Source: M3007 sp046296435 (GTDB lineage: Bacteria; Bacteroidota; Bacteroidia; Chitinophagales; Saprospiraceae). From it: a stretch of 51,484 nucleotides of DNA. The stretch covers positions 1 through 51,484 of the forward strand of contig JBKBLI010000019.1 of NCBI GenBank assembly GCA_046296435.1, read 5' to 3'. This document shows positions 8,632 through 16,825 of the stretch, piece by piece. Every line of letters starts with the position of its first letter. Position 1 is the first letter of the stretch. The notes under the pieces were generated by a model. That model searched no databases. It saw only the letters and a program-made list of their open reading frames with translations, and was not told the origin of the DNA. Position numbers and translations under genes: made by a program.

Positions 8632-10716
8632 ATGTCGGCTACACACACCACGCCCACAATCGAGCGCGAGATCTTAGCACGCGCATTCGGATACATGGCT
8701 ACTGCCAAAGCCATGACCGAATTGTACGAACGCCACTTCAAGTTCGTCTCCAAATACGTGCACGCTACGTCCCGCGGCCACGAAGCCATCCAGTTGGCTG
8801 TCGGCATGCAACTCCGGCCGACCGATTTCGCTTACCCATATTACCGCGACGATAGCATGCTGCTGGGTATGGGGCTGCGTCCTTACGAGTTGATGTTGCA
8901 ACTCATGGCCAAGCGCGAGGACCCCTTTTCCGGCGGACGCACCTATTATTGCCATCCCAGTTTGCGCCGCGAGGGTATGCCCAAAATACCGCATCAGAGC
9001 AGCGCTACCGGTATGCAGGCCATACCGGCAACGGGCGCCGCCATGGGCTTGTGGTACAAGCAGGAGATGAACCTGCTCGACAAGGCCGAGCGACAGACGC
9101 CGCCCATTGTGGTTTGTTCGCTGGGCGACGCCTCTGTGACCGAGGGAGAAGTAAGCGAGGCTTTTCAGATGGCGGCGCTCAAACGCCTGCCTATTCTGTA
9201 TTTGGTGCAGGACAACGGCTGGGATATATCTGCCAACGCGGCCGAGACCCGCGTAGCCAATGCCGCCGAGTATGCGCGGGGATTCCCGGGCATAGAGGCG
9301 GCGAGCATCGATGGAGCCGACTTTGAGACCTGCTGGCACACCGTGCGCCGCATCATAGAGACCATGCGCGCCGAGCGGCGGCCCTTCCTGCTGCACGCCA
9401 GCGTCCCGCTGCTCAACCACCACACCTCTGGGGTGCGCAAGGAGTGGTACCGCGACGATCTGGACGCGCACGAAGCGCGCGACCCCTTCCCTCGACTCGT
9501 CCAAACGCTGCGCCGGGCAGATTTTTCAGAAGAAAAAATAAACGCCATGCTCGCTGAGGCGCAGGCTGTAGTGGAAGCCGATTTCGAGACTGCGAAAAAT
9601 GCGGAAGACCCACGAGCGGAGGATTTGTATCTGCATGACTTTGCTCCCACGCCCGTCACGACCGAGCAGGGCGAGCGCGAGCCGGCAGGCGGCGAAGTCA
9701 AGGTCATGGTGGACTGCGCCCTGTTTGCCATCGAGGAGTTGATGCGCCGCCACCCCGAGTGCCTGCTCTACGGACAGGATGTGGGACGCCGGCTCGGCGG
9801 CGTATTTCGCGAGGCGGCCACCTTGGCCGAAAAATTTGGAGATAGCCGCGTATTCAACACCCCCATTCAGGAGGCCTTCATCATCGGCAGCACCGTAGGC
9901 ATGAGCGCCGTAGGCTTGCGGCCCATCGTGGAGGTGCAGTTTGCCGATTATATTTGGCCGGGTCTCAACCAGTTGTTTACCGAATTGAGCCGCAGTTACT
10001 ATTTGTCCAACGGAAAATGGCCGGCTTCTTGCGTCATTCGGGCGCCCATAGGCGCTTATGGCAGCGGCGGCCCCTACCACAGCAGCTCGGTTGAGAGCGT
10101 AGTGGCCAACATCCGGGGCGTCAAGATCGCCTATCCCAGCACCGGCGCCGATCTGAAGGGGCTGCTCAAGTCGGCCTGGTACGACCCCAATCCGGTGGTG
10201 ATCTTTGAGCACAAGGGATTGTACTGGTCCAAGATCAAAGGTACGGAAGCGGCGCGCAGCATAGAGCCATCGGAAGACTATGTCGTCCCCTTCGGCAAGG
10301 CCCGCACGGCTTTGCAAGCCGACCCCGATAGGGTAGCCGCAGGCCAGAGCCTCGGGGTGGTGACCTACGGCATGGGCGTTTACTGGGCCTGCAACGCGGC
10401 GCGCGAGTATTTCGCCGGACAGGTTGAAGTGCTGGATTTGCGTACCTTACACCCTCTCGACGAGGAGGCTATGTACGCCTTGGCCCGTGCGCACGGCAAG
10501 GTGCTTGTCGTGACCGAGGAACCGGTTGACAATACCTTTGCGCAGAGTCTGGCCGCCCGCATTTCGGAGCGCTGTTTTGAACGTTTGGACGCTCCGGTGC
10601 GTTGCGTAGGGGCGGCCAATTTGCCCGCCATTCCGCTCAACAGCACCCTTGAGCAGGAAATGATTCCTTCGGCTTCCAAAGTGGCCGAAGCCATACGCGA
10701 TTTGTTGGCTTATTGA
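8632..10716 (+). CDS. fused alpha/beta 2-oxoacid dehydrogenase E1 component (2-oxoisovalerate type)
   Basis: This 694-residue protein carries both E1 halves in one chain. E1 decarboxylates a 2-oxoacid with thiamine diphosphate and passes the acyl group to lipoyl-E2; a branched-chain 2-oxoacid is likeliest here. The alpha half (about residues 1-340) has SRGHEAIQLAVG, YYRDDSMLLGMG and the ThDP/Mg motif GDASVTEGEVSEAFQ near residue 165, closing with QDNGWDIS. Gly-Asp-Ala replaces the usual Gly-Asp-Gly. The beta half (about residues 360-694) has LLYGQDVGRRLGGVFR, FNTPIQEAFIIGSTVGMS, EVQFADYIWPG and IRAPIGAYGSGGPYHSSS, then the C-terminal transketolase-like domain with LDLRTLHPLDEEA. E2 and E3 genes are not adjacent. 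Fused E1 proteins of this layout occur in Bacteroidota. Substrate specificity is inferred. Confidence 0.88.
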   Translation: MSATHTTPTIEREILARAFGYMATAKAMTELYERHFKFVSKYVHATSRGHEAIQLAVGMQLRPTDFAYPYYRDDSMLLGMGLRPYELMLQLMAKREDPFSGGRTYYCHPSLRREGMPKIPHQSSATGMQAIPATGAAMGLWYKQEMNLLDKAERQTPPIVVCSLGDASVTEGEVSEAFQMAALKRLPILYLVQDNGWDISANAAETRVANAAEYARGFPGIEAASIDGADFETCWHTVRRIIETMRAERRPFLLHASVPLLNHHTSGVRKEWYRDDLDAHEARDPFPRLVQTLRRADFSEEKINAMLAEAQAVVEADFETAKNAEDPRAEDLYLHDFAPTPVTTEQGEREPAGGEVKVMVDCALFAIEELMRRHPECLLYGQDVGRRLGGVFREAATLAEKFGDSRVFNTPIQEAFIIGSTVGMSAVGLRPIVEVQFADYIWPGLNQLFTELSRSYYLSNGKWPASCVIRAPIGAYGSGGPYHSSSVESVVANIRGVKIAYPSTGADLKGLLKSAWYDPNPVVIFEHKGLYWSKIKGTEAARSIEPSEDYVVPFGKARTALQADPDRVAAGQSLGVVTYGMGVYWACNAAREYFAGQVEVLDLRTLHPLDEEAMYALARAHGKVLVVTEEPVDNTFAQSLAARISERCFERLDAPVRCVGAANLPAIPLNSTLEQEMIPSASKVAEAIRDLLAY

Positions 10717-10768
10717 GGTCGGCGCGTCACGTAGGACGCCCGTATGCCCGCGCGCCTTCCTCGCGCCC

Positions 10769-10784
10769 TTTTTTCGAAAAAAAA
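10769..10784. repeat. T6-CG-A8 palindrome in intergenic region
   Basis: One of several T-run/A-run palindromes at gene boundaries in this window. It lies 52 bases after the E1 stop and 78 bases before the -7 box of the next gene. Confidence 0.5.
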
Positions 10785-10861
10785 GATAGTGAATTGGGGG
10801 GGCGGGCGTTGGGTCAGCAACCCGGCTGACGACCGTCATCGGCCGTGCGGCAGTTGGGAAT

Positions 10862-10869
10862 TACTTTTG
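10862..10869 (+). promoter_or_regulatory. -7 promoter box for the flavodoxin-like gene
   Basis: TACTTTTG is a perfect TAnnTTTG match, 23 bases before the ATG at 10893. This supports that start over an in-frame upstream ATG at 10845. Confidence 0.55.
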
Positions 10870-10892
10870 TACTTCATCAACATCGCAGACTT

Positions 10893-11369
10893 ATGCGCAC
10901 CGCTATTTGTTACGTTTCCAGACACGGCGCCACGGAGCGCGTCGCACGGCGTCTGGCCGAGTTGCTGGGCGAGTCCGACACCCGGCTTTTCAACCTGAAA
11001 AACCATCCCAAACCTAATCTGGACGAATTCGATCGCGTGATCGTTGGGGCGCCGATATACGCCGGGGTGACGCTGCCCGAAGCGACAGCGTTTTGCAAGC
11101 GTCACGAAGCGCAGTTGCTTGCCAGACCGCTGGGCTTGTACTTGTGCGCCATGAACGAGGAGCAATTCGAGACGGAGTTTGACCGAGCCTACCCGGAGGT
11201 TTTGCGGCGGCATGCGCGTTCGGTGCAAGTGGTAGGCGGCGCTTTCGATTTCAAGCGAATGAATTTCGCTGAGCGCTTTATCGTGCGCAGGGTTGTGGGC
11301 GTAAAAAACTCGGTTGAGCGCATTCGTTGGGAAAAGGTTGCAACGTTGGCTCGTGAAATGGACCGATAG
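10893..11369 (+). CDS. flavodoxin-domain protein, HemG-like
   Basis: This 158-residue single-domain flavodoxin-like protein probably binds FMN. The N-terminal phosphate-binding loop is CYVSRHGATERVARRLAE, followed by VIVGAPIYAG, matching the HemG-type (menaquinone-dependent protoporphyrinogen oxidase) flavodoxin family, where YASRDGQT and VGASIRYG occupy these places. The tail VVGGAFDFKRMNFAERFIVRRVVG corresponds to the segment FxGxxxYxxxxxxxKxxxxxI of that family. ATG 10893 is preferred because the -7 box at 10862 would place an upstream start before the transcript. Heme-synthesis function is possible, but no other heme gene is nearby; a general electron carrier is the alternative. Confidence 0.75.
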   Translation: MRTAICYVSRHGATERVARRLAELLGESDTRLFNLKNHPKPNLDEFDRVIVGAPIYAGVTLPEATAFCKRHEAQLLARPLGLYLCAMNEEQFETEFDRAYPEVLRRHARSVQVVGGAFDFKRMNFAERFIVRRVVGVKNSVERIRWEKVATLAREMDR

Positions 11370-11434
11370 TTGGCAGTTTTTGCCGAAATCTTGCAAAACC
11401 ATCTTTGTTGCCGAGCGTTTAAGGGAAATGCTTT

Positions 11435-11442
11435 TATTTTTG
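11435..11442 (+). promoter_or_regulatory. -7 promoter box for the metalloprotease gene
   Basis: TATTTTTG is a perfect TAnnTTTG match, 30 bases before the ATG at 11473. Confidence 0.55.
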
Positions 11443-11472
11443 CCGTGATAAACTAACAGCATTACCTGCTTT

Positions 11473-12993
11473 ATGATACATGTCGGCTTGCGCGCGCTGC
11501 TTATTGGAGCGTTTGGTGTCTGCTCGTTTTGGGGCTTGCACGCTCAAGATGGAGCTATGCCCGCCAACTTTTGCGGTTACCATGGAATTGACCCATGGTT
11601 ACAATATTATCGGGCGAACCGCGATGAGTTGGCCAAAGCGCGCGGCGCCGATACGGCTTGGCTGTACGTGCCAGTCACCTTGCAAATTACCGGTACCAAC
11701 AATGGCGGCGGCCAGTTTGCAACCGACTTTGCGATAGAGGCCATCTGCAACATGAACGCCCAGTATGAAGAAGCGAAAATACGCTTCTTTCTGATGCCGG
11801 GCGATCCGGTGCGCTATCTGAACAACTCCAAGTGGCACCAGCACGACTGGGAAAACGGCGCTGAGATGATCCTGATCAACAATCTGCCTAATCGTTTGAA
11901 TTGTTACGTGGTAGCTGATCCGGCAGGCGTATGCGGGTATTCGTGGTTGGACGCCGTCGTGATGGGCAAAAATTGTTCGGGGCCTAACAATATCACTTGG
12001 GCGCACGAGGCCGGTCACCACTTTTCGCTGCCCCATCCTTTTGTGGGTTGGGAGGGCATGAGCAACGTCAACTACAACCTGCCGGCGCCTTTGCTGACGG
12101 ATAGCGGGCGTAAGGTCGAGAAACTCGACGGCACAAACTGCTACGAAGCCGGCGATTTGTTTTGCGATACCCGTCCGGATTATCTCAATTTTCGCTGGCA
12201 GTGCAATGGCGACAAGGAAAGTATGATACAGCAAACCGACCCGAACGGCGAGAAGTTTCGATCGGACGCCACTCTGATTATGGGGTATGCCGCAGATGCG
12301 TGTTCGTCGCGTTTTACGCCCGAACAGATTGAGGCCATGCGCTTCAACCTCCAGTTTGAGCGCAGTGAATACCTGTCTGTAGCGCCGCCCGCAGACAAGC
12401 CGCTGCCTCAGGGCGCTTCGGTGCAGTTGCTCAGCCCGATCGATACGCAGGTGATGCAATTCAACAATTCGGTATTTCGCTGGCGTTCGGTACCCAACGC
12501 CAGCCTGTACGTGCTGGAGGTATCCTTGTTCCCGACATTTGCGCCGCGGTTTGTATCGCGGGCCACTTCAGACACCAGTATCGCTCTTGTCAATACTTTG
12601 CCCAATAACCGCATTCTGTACTGGCGTGTCAAGGCGTTTGGCGATTGGTCGGTGTGCGGCGCCGACGGGCCTTTGCAAGGTGGCGTATTCAACACGCTAA
12701 ACCTGTCAGGCGTGAACAACCTGTACGAAGAAACCATGGCTGCGCTGGCGCCCAACCCTGTGTGGGTAGGCGCTCCCGCTCGGCTAAGTCTGGTGATGGA
12801 TCGCAACAGCGAAGCGTTGATGAGTGTCGTCGATGCATCCGGAAAGATAGTCTGGACGCGTAAAACATCGCTGTTTGGCGGCGAAAACACCCTTGAGATC
12901 CCTACGATGAATTTGGCGCCGGGTTTTTATGCAGTTGTGTTAGATACAGAGCGCGGACGCATGAATTTCAAATTGGCTATCAGCGGGCAATAA
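11473..12993 (+). CDS. secreted M43-type (cytophagalysin/pappalysin-like) zinc metalloprotease with T9SS type A C-terminal signal
   Basis: This 506-residue protein starts with a signal peptide (ending GLHAQD). The metzincin zinc site HEAGHHFSLPH is at residues 178-188 (His178, Glu179, His182, His188), and a Met-turn-like segment LIMGYAADAC follows near residue 270. Several cysteines around NCYEAGDLFCDTRPDY resemble the M43 family of Bacteroidota. Residues about 310-420 form a fibronectin-like or Ig-like region (FRWRSVPNASLYVLEV, YWRVKAFG). The last ~80 residues are a typical T9SS type A sorting domain: APNP, then beta-strands, VVDASGKIVW and LAPGFYAVVLD, ending KLAISGQ. The protein is expected to leave the cell through T9SS and be anchored or released. 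manC starts 24 bases downstream and may share the transcript. Substrates are unknown. Confidence 0.88.
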   Translation: MIHVGLRALLIGAFGVCSFWGLHAQDGAMPANFCGYHGIDPWLQYYRANRDELAKARGADTAWLYVPVTLQITGTNNGGGQFATDFAIEAICNMNAQYEEAKIRFFLMPGDPVRYLNNSKWHQHDWENGAEMILINNLPNRLNCYVVADPAGVCGYSWLDAVVMGKNCSGPNNITWAHEAGHHFSLPHPFVGWEGMSNVNYNLPAPLLTDSGRKVEKLDGTNCYEAGDLFCDTRPDYLNFRWQCNGDKESMIQQTDPNGEKFRSDATLIMGYAADACSSRFTPEQIEAMRFNLQFERSEYLSVAPPADKPLPQGASVQLLSPIDTQVMQFNNSVFRWRSVPNASLYVLEVSLFPTFAPRFVSRATSDTSIALVNTLPNNRILYWRVKAFGDWSVCGADGPLQGGVFNTLNLSGVNNLYEETMAALAPNPVWVGAPARLSLVMDRNSEALMSVVDASGKIVWTRKTSLFGGENTLEIPTMNLAPGFYAVVLDTERGRMNFKLAISGQ

Positions 12994-13017
12994 GTTGTCA
13001 GATATTCGAACTTTGTG

Positions 13018-14205
13018 ATGCATACTTTCAACCCTCACTTGTACGTAGTAATCATGGCCGGCGGCGTGGGTAGCCGCTTTTGGCCAGGCAGCCGCGAAAA
13101 TCATCCCAAGCAGTTTCTGGATATGCTGGGCTCCGGACGTTCGCTCATCAGGACGACATACGAGCGGTTTTTGCCCATATGTCCGCCCGAGCGCATTTTG
13201 GTAGTCACCAATGCCATCTATCGCGAGTTGACCGCCGCCCATCTGCCCGAACTGCCCGCTCAAAACATCCTCTGCGAACCCAGCCGCAACAACACCGCTC
13301 CCTGCATCGCTTATGCGGCCCTGCGCTTGCGCGCCATAGACCCCGACGCCTGTTTTGTGGTCGCCTCTTCAGATCACCTGGTGCAGCGCGAGTCCTTTTT
13401 TCTGGAAAAAATTAATCAGGCCGTCGCATTCGTATCAGCGCGCGACGCCCTGGCGACCATAGGGATTACGCCAACGCGCCCCGATACGGGATACGGCTAC
13501 ATTCGCTATGCGTCCGAGCAAACGCCGGGCGTGTTTCAAGTCGAACAATTTTTGGAAAAACCGGATCGCGCTACCGCTGAGCGCTTTGTCGCCTCGGGCG
13601 ACTATGTGTGGAACGCCGGCATATTTNNNNNNNNNNNNNNNNNNNNNNNNNNNNNNNNNNNNNNNNNNNNNNNNNNNNNNNNNNNNNNNNNNNNNNNNNN
13701 NNNNNNNNNNNNNNNNNNNNNNNNTGTGTGGTCGGCGCAAGCCATCCTCGGGGCCTACAGCCGCCTGGCGCCCCAAATCATCGAAACGCTGAACGCTGAG
13801 CCCGATAAGTTTGGCACAGACGCTGAGCAGGCTTACATCGATAGGGTATATCCCCATACGCCCAGCATCTCGGTAGATTACGCCATCATGGAGCGCGCCG
13901 ATAACGTCTATGTGCTTCCGGCCGATATTGGCTGGTCGGATCTGGGCACATGGGCCAGTTTGTACGAAGTATGTCCGAAAGATGAGCGCGGCAATGTGTT
14001 GCAGGGCGACGCGCTCATGCCCTTGGATGTTGAAAGATGCATGATACGCGGACAAAAGGGCAAGCTAACGGTGCTCAAAGACCTGAGCGACTACATTGTG
14101 GTGGACACGCCCGACGCATTACTCATCTATCCGAAATCCAAAGAACAGGAAATACGGCAAGTAGTTGCCGAGATCAAGGCGAGACGCGGCGGATCCTGGT
14201 TATAG
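13018..14205 (+). CDS. manC: mannose-1-phosphate guanylyltransferase, interrupted by an N gap
   Basis: The enzyme makes GDP-mannose from mannose-1-phosphate and GTP for surface glycans or glycosylation. The pyrophosphorylase signature is VIMAGGVGSRFWPGSR, followed by HPKQFLDMLG, CEPSRNNTAPCIAYAA and SSDHLV, then VEQFLEKPD and WNAGIF just before the gap. After the gap it continues VWSAQAIL, with SVDYAIMERADNVYVLPAD and GWSDLGTWASLYE. Relatives read from NAGIF straight into a VWS/IWS segment, so almost no codons seem to be missing. Without the N bases the protein is about 363 residues, close to family length. ATG 13018 is preferred over the overlapping GTG at 13015. There is no separate promoter box; it follows the metalloprotease stop by 24 bases. 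Confidence 0.93.
   Translation: MHTFNPHLYVVIMAGGVGSRFWPGSRENHPKQFLDMLGSGRSLIRTTYERFLPICPPERILVVTNAIYRELTAAHLPELPAQNILCEPSRNNTAPCIAYAALRLRAIDPDACFVVASSDHLVQRESFFLEKINQAVAFVSARDALATIGITPTRPDTGYGYIRYASEQTPGVFQVEQFLEKPDRATAERFVASGDYVWNAGIFXXXXXXXXXXXXXXXXXXXXXXXXXXXXXXXXXVWSAQAILGAYSRLAPQIIETLNAEPDKFGTDAEQAYIDRVYPHTPSISVDYAIMERADNVYVLPADIGWSDLGTWASLYEVCPKDERGNVLQGDALMPLDVERCMIRGQKGKLTVLKDLSDYIVVDTPDALLIYPKSKEQEIRQVVAEIKARRGGSWL
13627..13724. other. assembly gap (98 N) inside manC, probably spurious in length
   Basis: The gap keeps the manC frame, and the residues on either side (NAGIF and VWSAQ) are adjacent in relatives. The contig ends may abut or overlap by a base or so. Confidence 0.9.
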
Positions 14206-14278
14206 GCCCGCTACTTGAATTTTTTTTGGGTTTTAATAGTAATCGCTATAAAAAAATGGTAGAGATCGCAATCTTACT

Positions 14279-14286
14279 TACTTTTG
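14279..14286 (+). promoter_or_regulatory. -7 promoter box for cas6
   Basis: TACTTTTG is a perfect TAnnTTTG match, 46 bases before the cas6 ATG, so cas6 appears to have its own promoter rather than depending on manC. Confidence 0.5.
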
Positions 14287-14300
14287 CGCGGTCTTTCCTG

Positions 14301-14310
14301 ATTGGCCAAT
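14301..14310. promoter_or_regulatory. palindrome in the cas6 leader, possible operator
   Basis: ATTGGCCAAT is a perfect 10-base palindrome, followed by a tandem TTTTTAAT repeat with 10-base spacing (14311-14328). It lies between the predicted transcript start and the cas6 ATG, where a repressor or a weak attenuator could act. The function is inferred. Confidence 0.35.
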
Positions 14311-14332
14311 TTTTTAATCCTTTTTAATACAC

Positions 14333-15190
14333 ATGCGAATCCAACTAACACTCACATGCCAGAGAGGAACGCTGATCCCCATTAATTACCAATCAGAGAT
14401 TTCAGATTGGATTTATCAGGTATTGGCAAAATCGGGCTCCAAACTACAGGACTGGATGGCCGCCCATTGTTACGACGCCAGTTTACGCAATTTTAAAGCG
14501 TTTACGTTCAGCCCCCTGGCCATTTTTCCTTACGAACTCGAGCAACAGACGCAGCAATTCCGCCTGTTGGGCAATCAGATCAGGGTGCATGTCAGTTTTT
14601 ATTTGGACCGCAGTTTTGAGTATGATTTGATCAGCGGATTTAGGGTGCAGCCATTGACTCTGGGAAAATTTGGCGACAAACCCGCCCGTTTTGAGATCAA
14701 GCGCTGGCAAGTGTTGGACACGCCGCCGCTCAGCGAAACCATGATGTTTAGAGCCATATCGCCCGTAGCGGTCAACCTGTTCGACGACGCCAGGAGCAAC
14801 ATAGCGCAGTCACTGGTACCCGATCACGATACTTACGATTTTAATATGATGTATCACAACATCATCCGCATGAAAGCGGCTAAATCTTACGCTTCCTTGG
14901 CCGATCTGGGCTATCTGACACAGTCGTTCCCCTTCGAATTCAAACTCCTGAGCCGCCAAAACAAATCGAGGCTCATCCACGTCAAAGACGCTGGAGCCAG
15001 CGCCCAGATTCGGGGATTTATCTATGATTTTGAAATCACTATGCCCCATGGCGTGATGGAGTTTTGTTATTTGGCGGGCTTTGGTCAATTTTCGCATCTC
15101 GGCTTTGGGTACGTGGACCTGCTTCCCGCAGATAATCAGTCAAACAACAATGCCGGTAGCAGGCCGCCTGCGCCACGCAATCCGTCATAA
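14333..15190 (+). CDS. cas6: CRISPR-associated endoribonuclease Cas6, stand-alone
   Basis: This 285-residue Cas6 family protein is of a type that cleaves CRISPR precursor RNA within the repeat. The N-terminal RAMP fold starts MRIQLTLTCQRG, with LIPINYQSEISDWIYQVL. Tyr28, His45 and Lys55 sit where the Tyr31/His46/Lys52 catalytic triad of Pyrococcus Cas6 sits. KAFTFSPL follows. The C-terminal glycine-rich loop is AGFGQFSHLGFGYVDL, the hallmark GxGxxxxxGxG of Cas6. After it is a short low-complexity tail (NQSNNNAGSRPPAP). No array, cas1/cas2 or effector genes are within 14 kb upstream or 36 kb downstream. Three 60-base stretches I counted have 27, 27 and 29 G+C, against 35 in one from manC, consistent with separate origin. 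It has its own promoter box. The lipoprotein gene starts 16 bases downstream. Activity in trans on arrays elsewhere is the simplest explanation. Confidence 0.87.
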   Translation: MRIQLTLTCQRGTLIPINYQSEISDWIYQVLAKSGSKLQDWMAAHCYDASLRNFKAFTFSPLAIFPYELEQQTQQFRLLGNQIRVHVSFYLDRSFEYDLISGFRVQPLTLGKFGDKPARFEIKRWQVLDTPPLSETMMFRAISPVAVNLFDDARSNIAQSLVPDHDTYDFNMMYHNIIRMKAAKSYASLADLGYLTQSFPFEFKLLSRQNKSRLIHVKDAGASAQIRGFIYDFEITMPHGVMEFCYLAGFGQFSHLGFGYVDLLPADNQSNNNAGSRPPAPRNPS

Positions 15191-15206
15191 ACAGATTTTT
15201 TTTACG

Positions 15207-15584
15207 ATGAAGGCGTTTGGCAAGATTTTTTTTCTGTTCATCTCTGTAAGCCTGAGCTCCTGTACCGACGATCATGCGTTCAAGGCAGACCAACTCATAG
15301 GCGCATGGGATTTGACCTCGGCGACGCGCGACGGCGCGGCGACCGGGACGCTCGACGGCGTTTTTTACGAATTTGATGGAAATATGCGCATGCGCACCAA
15401 TCTTCCTCTCCCTGGGGCCGGCGAAAACTGGACGGCGTTTGCCTTAAAAAATGCTGAAATCGTTCTGGATAAACCGGGCATGATCAAAAAGTATGCGGTC
15501 TCAGAACTCGGCCCCAACACCCTGACGCTGAGTTTCGATATTCAGGGGTCGCGCTTTGTGATGAAGTTGAAAAAGCGCGAGTGA
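15207..15584 (+). CDS. small lipocalin-like lipoprotein
   Basis: This is a 125-residue predicted lipoprotein: MKAFGKIFFLFISVSLSSC gives a type II signal with the lipobox Cys at residue 19. The mature part, with LIGAWDLTSATRDG, YEFDGNMRMRT and LGPNTLTLSF, resembles the small lipocalin-like or DUF-type beta-barrel lipoproteins common in Bacteroidota. The ATG at 15207 is chosen because it begins the signal peptide; the frame is open further upstream into cas6. It is 16 bases after cas6 and may be read from the same promoter, but a shared function is unlikely. It is convergent with the thiolase gene. The ligand is unknown. Confidence 0.65.
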   Translation: MKAFGKIFFLFISVSLSSCTDDHAFKADQLIGAWDLTSATRDGAATGTLDGVFYEFDGNMRMRTNLPLPGAGENWTAFALKNAEIVLDKPGMIKKYAVSELGPNTLTLSFDIQGSRFVMKLKKRE

Positions 15585-15605
15585 CCCGCTCTCGCCGGAT
15601 TGTAT

Positions 15606-16814
15606 TTACGCGCGGCTGAGCACAACGGCGTATCCTTGTCCTACGCCGATACACATGGTACAAAGCGCATAGCGTTTGTTGCTGTTCTTGGCCAATTCGA
15701 GGGCGGCGCTCATCAATAAGCGAGCGCCGGACATGCCCAGCGGATGGCCCAGCGCGATGGCGCCGCCATTCGGATTGATACGCGGGTCTGCATCGTCGAT
15801 GCCCCAAAGTCGAATGCAGGCGAGCGCTTGCGCCGCAAAAGCCTCGTTCAACTCTATGACATCCATATCGGTCATGCTCAGACCGGCCATTTGCAAGGCT
15901 TTTCGAGAGGCTTCGACAGGCCCTATGCCCATGATACGGGGCTCCACGCCGCATGTCGCCGCCGATACGATACGGGCCAGGGGAGCAAGGCCCAAGCGCG
16001 AAACCCCCTCCTCCGATGCGATGAGCATGGCGGCGGCGCCGTCGTTCAGACCTGAGGAGTTGCCGGCAGTCACTGTGCCTGATTGCCGAAAAGCGGGCCT
16101 AAGCTTGGCCAGCACGGCCGGGTTAGTATCCGGCTTGATAAATTCATCTTCGGCAAAAATCGTCGTCTCGCCTTTTTTGCCAGCGCGCGCAACGGGTTCG
16201 ATCTCAAGCGCAAACCGCCCCGCCTCTCTCGCTGCGGCGGCTTTGGTCTGGCTCCAGGTCGCAAAGGCGTCCTGATCCTCGCGGCTGATGCCGTACATTT
16301 CGGCCAGATTTTCGGCGGTCTCCCCCATGGCCTCTACGCCGTATAGGGCCTCCATACGCGGGTTGACGAAGCGCCAGCCAAAACTGGAATCATACAATTT
16401 GGCGTCGGTACCGAAAGGTTTGGCGCTTTTGCTTAACACATAAGGGCCGCGGGTCATCCCCTCGACGCCTCCGGCGATGTAGTAGTCGCCTTCGCCGTTG
16501 CGCACAGCCCTCCACGCATGCGCAGCCGCCGCCATACCGCTTGCGCACAAGCGGTTGATCGTCTCGCCAGGAACCGTGTAGGGCAATCCGGCCAGTAGTA
16601 GCGCCATCCGGGCCACATTGCGGTTGTCTTCGCCGGCTTGGTTGGCGCAGCCCATGAAAACATCGGCCACGGATGTCGGGTCCAGTTGCGGGTGACGGGA
16701 CATGAGCGCGCTCAGGACGTGCGCCGCCATGTCGTCGGTGCGCATGGCGGACAACGCGCCGCCGAAATTGCCGATAGGCGTTCGTACGCCGCCGACGATG
16801 AAAGCTTCGGGCAT
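15606..16814 (-). CDS. acetyl-CoA acyltransferase (thiolase), 3-oxoadipyl-CoA thiolase-like
   Basis: This 402-residue thiolase performs thiolytic cleavage of 3-oxoacyl-CoA or the reverse condensation. The nucleophile is Cys90 in TINRLCASGM. His is in GGAIALGHPLGMSGARL, and the second Cys is near CTMCIGVGQGYAVVL. The N-terminus (MPEAFIVGGVRTPIG), CANQAGEDNRNVARMALLLAGLP and the segment SSFGWRFVNPRM closely resemble the PcaF/PaaJ group (3-oxoadipyl-CoA thiolase), but FadA-like or general acetyl-CoA acetyltransferases are alternatives. It is the last gene of a four-gene leftward operon and starts 11 bases after the DUF721 stop. No other aromatic-degradation genes are present, so the substrate remains open. 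Confidence 0.88.
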   Translation of the reverse strand: MPEAFIVGGVRTPIGNFGGALSAMRTDDMAAHVLSALMSRHPQLDPTSVADVFMGCANQAGEDNRNVARMALLLAGLPYTVPGETINRLCASGMAAAAHAWRAVRNGEGDYYIAGGVEGMTRGPYVLSKSAKPFGTDAKLYDSSFGWRFVNPRMEALYGVEAMGETAENLAEMYGISREDQDAFATWSQTKAAAAREAGRFALEIEPVARAGKKGETTIFAEDEFIKPDTNPAVLAKLRPAFRQSGTVTAGNSSGLNDGAAAMLIASEEGVSRLGLAPLARIVSAATCGVEPRIMGIGPVEASRKALQMAGLSMTDMDVIELNEAFAAQALACIRLWGIDDADPRINPNGGAIALGHPLGMSGARLLMSAALELAKNSNKRYALCTMCIGVGQGYAVVLSRA

Positions 16815-16825
16815 GCTTGTTCGTT

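Noticed and set aside
9526..10317. Long open frame antisense to the fused E1 gene
   Set aside because: It is a shadow of a conserved gene; no domain or promoter is seen.
14333..15584. Cas6 plus lipoprotein as a new defence operon
   Set aside because: The spacing is short, but the lipoprotein has an ordinary signal and lipocalin-like features, and there is no effector, nuclease or toxin nearby.
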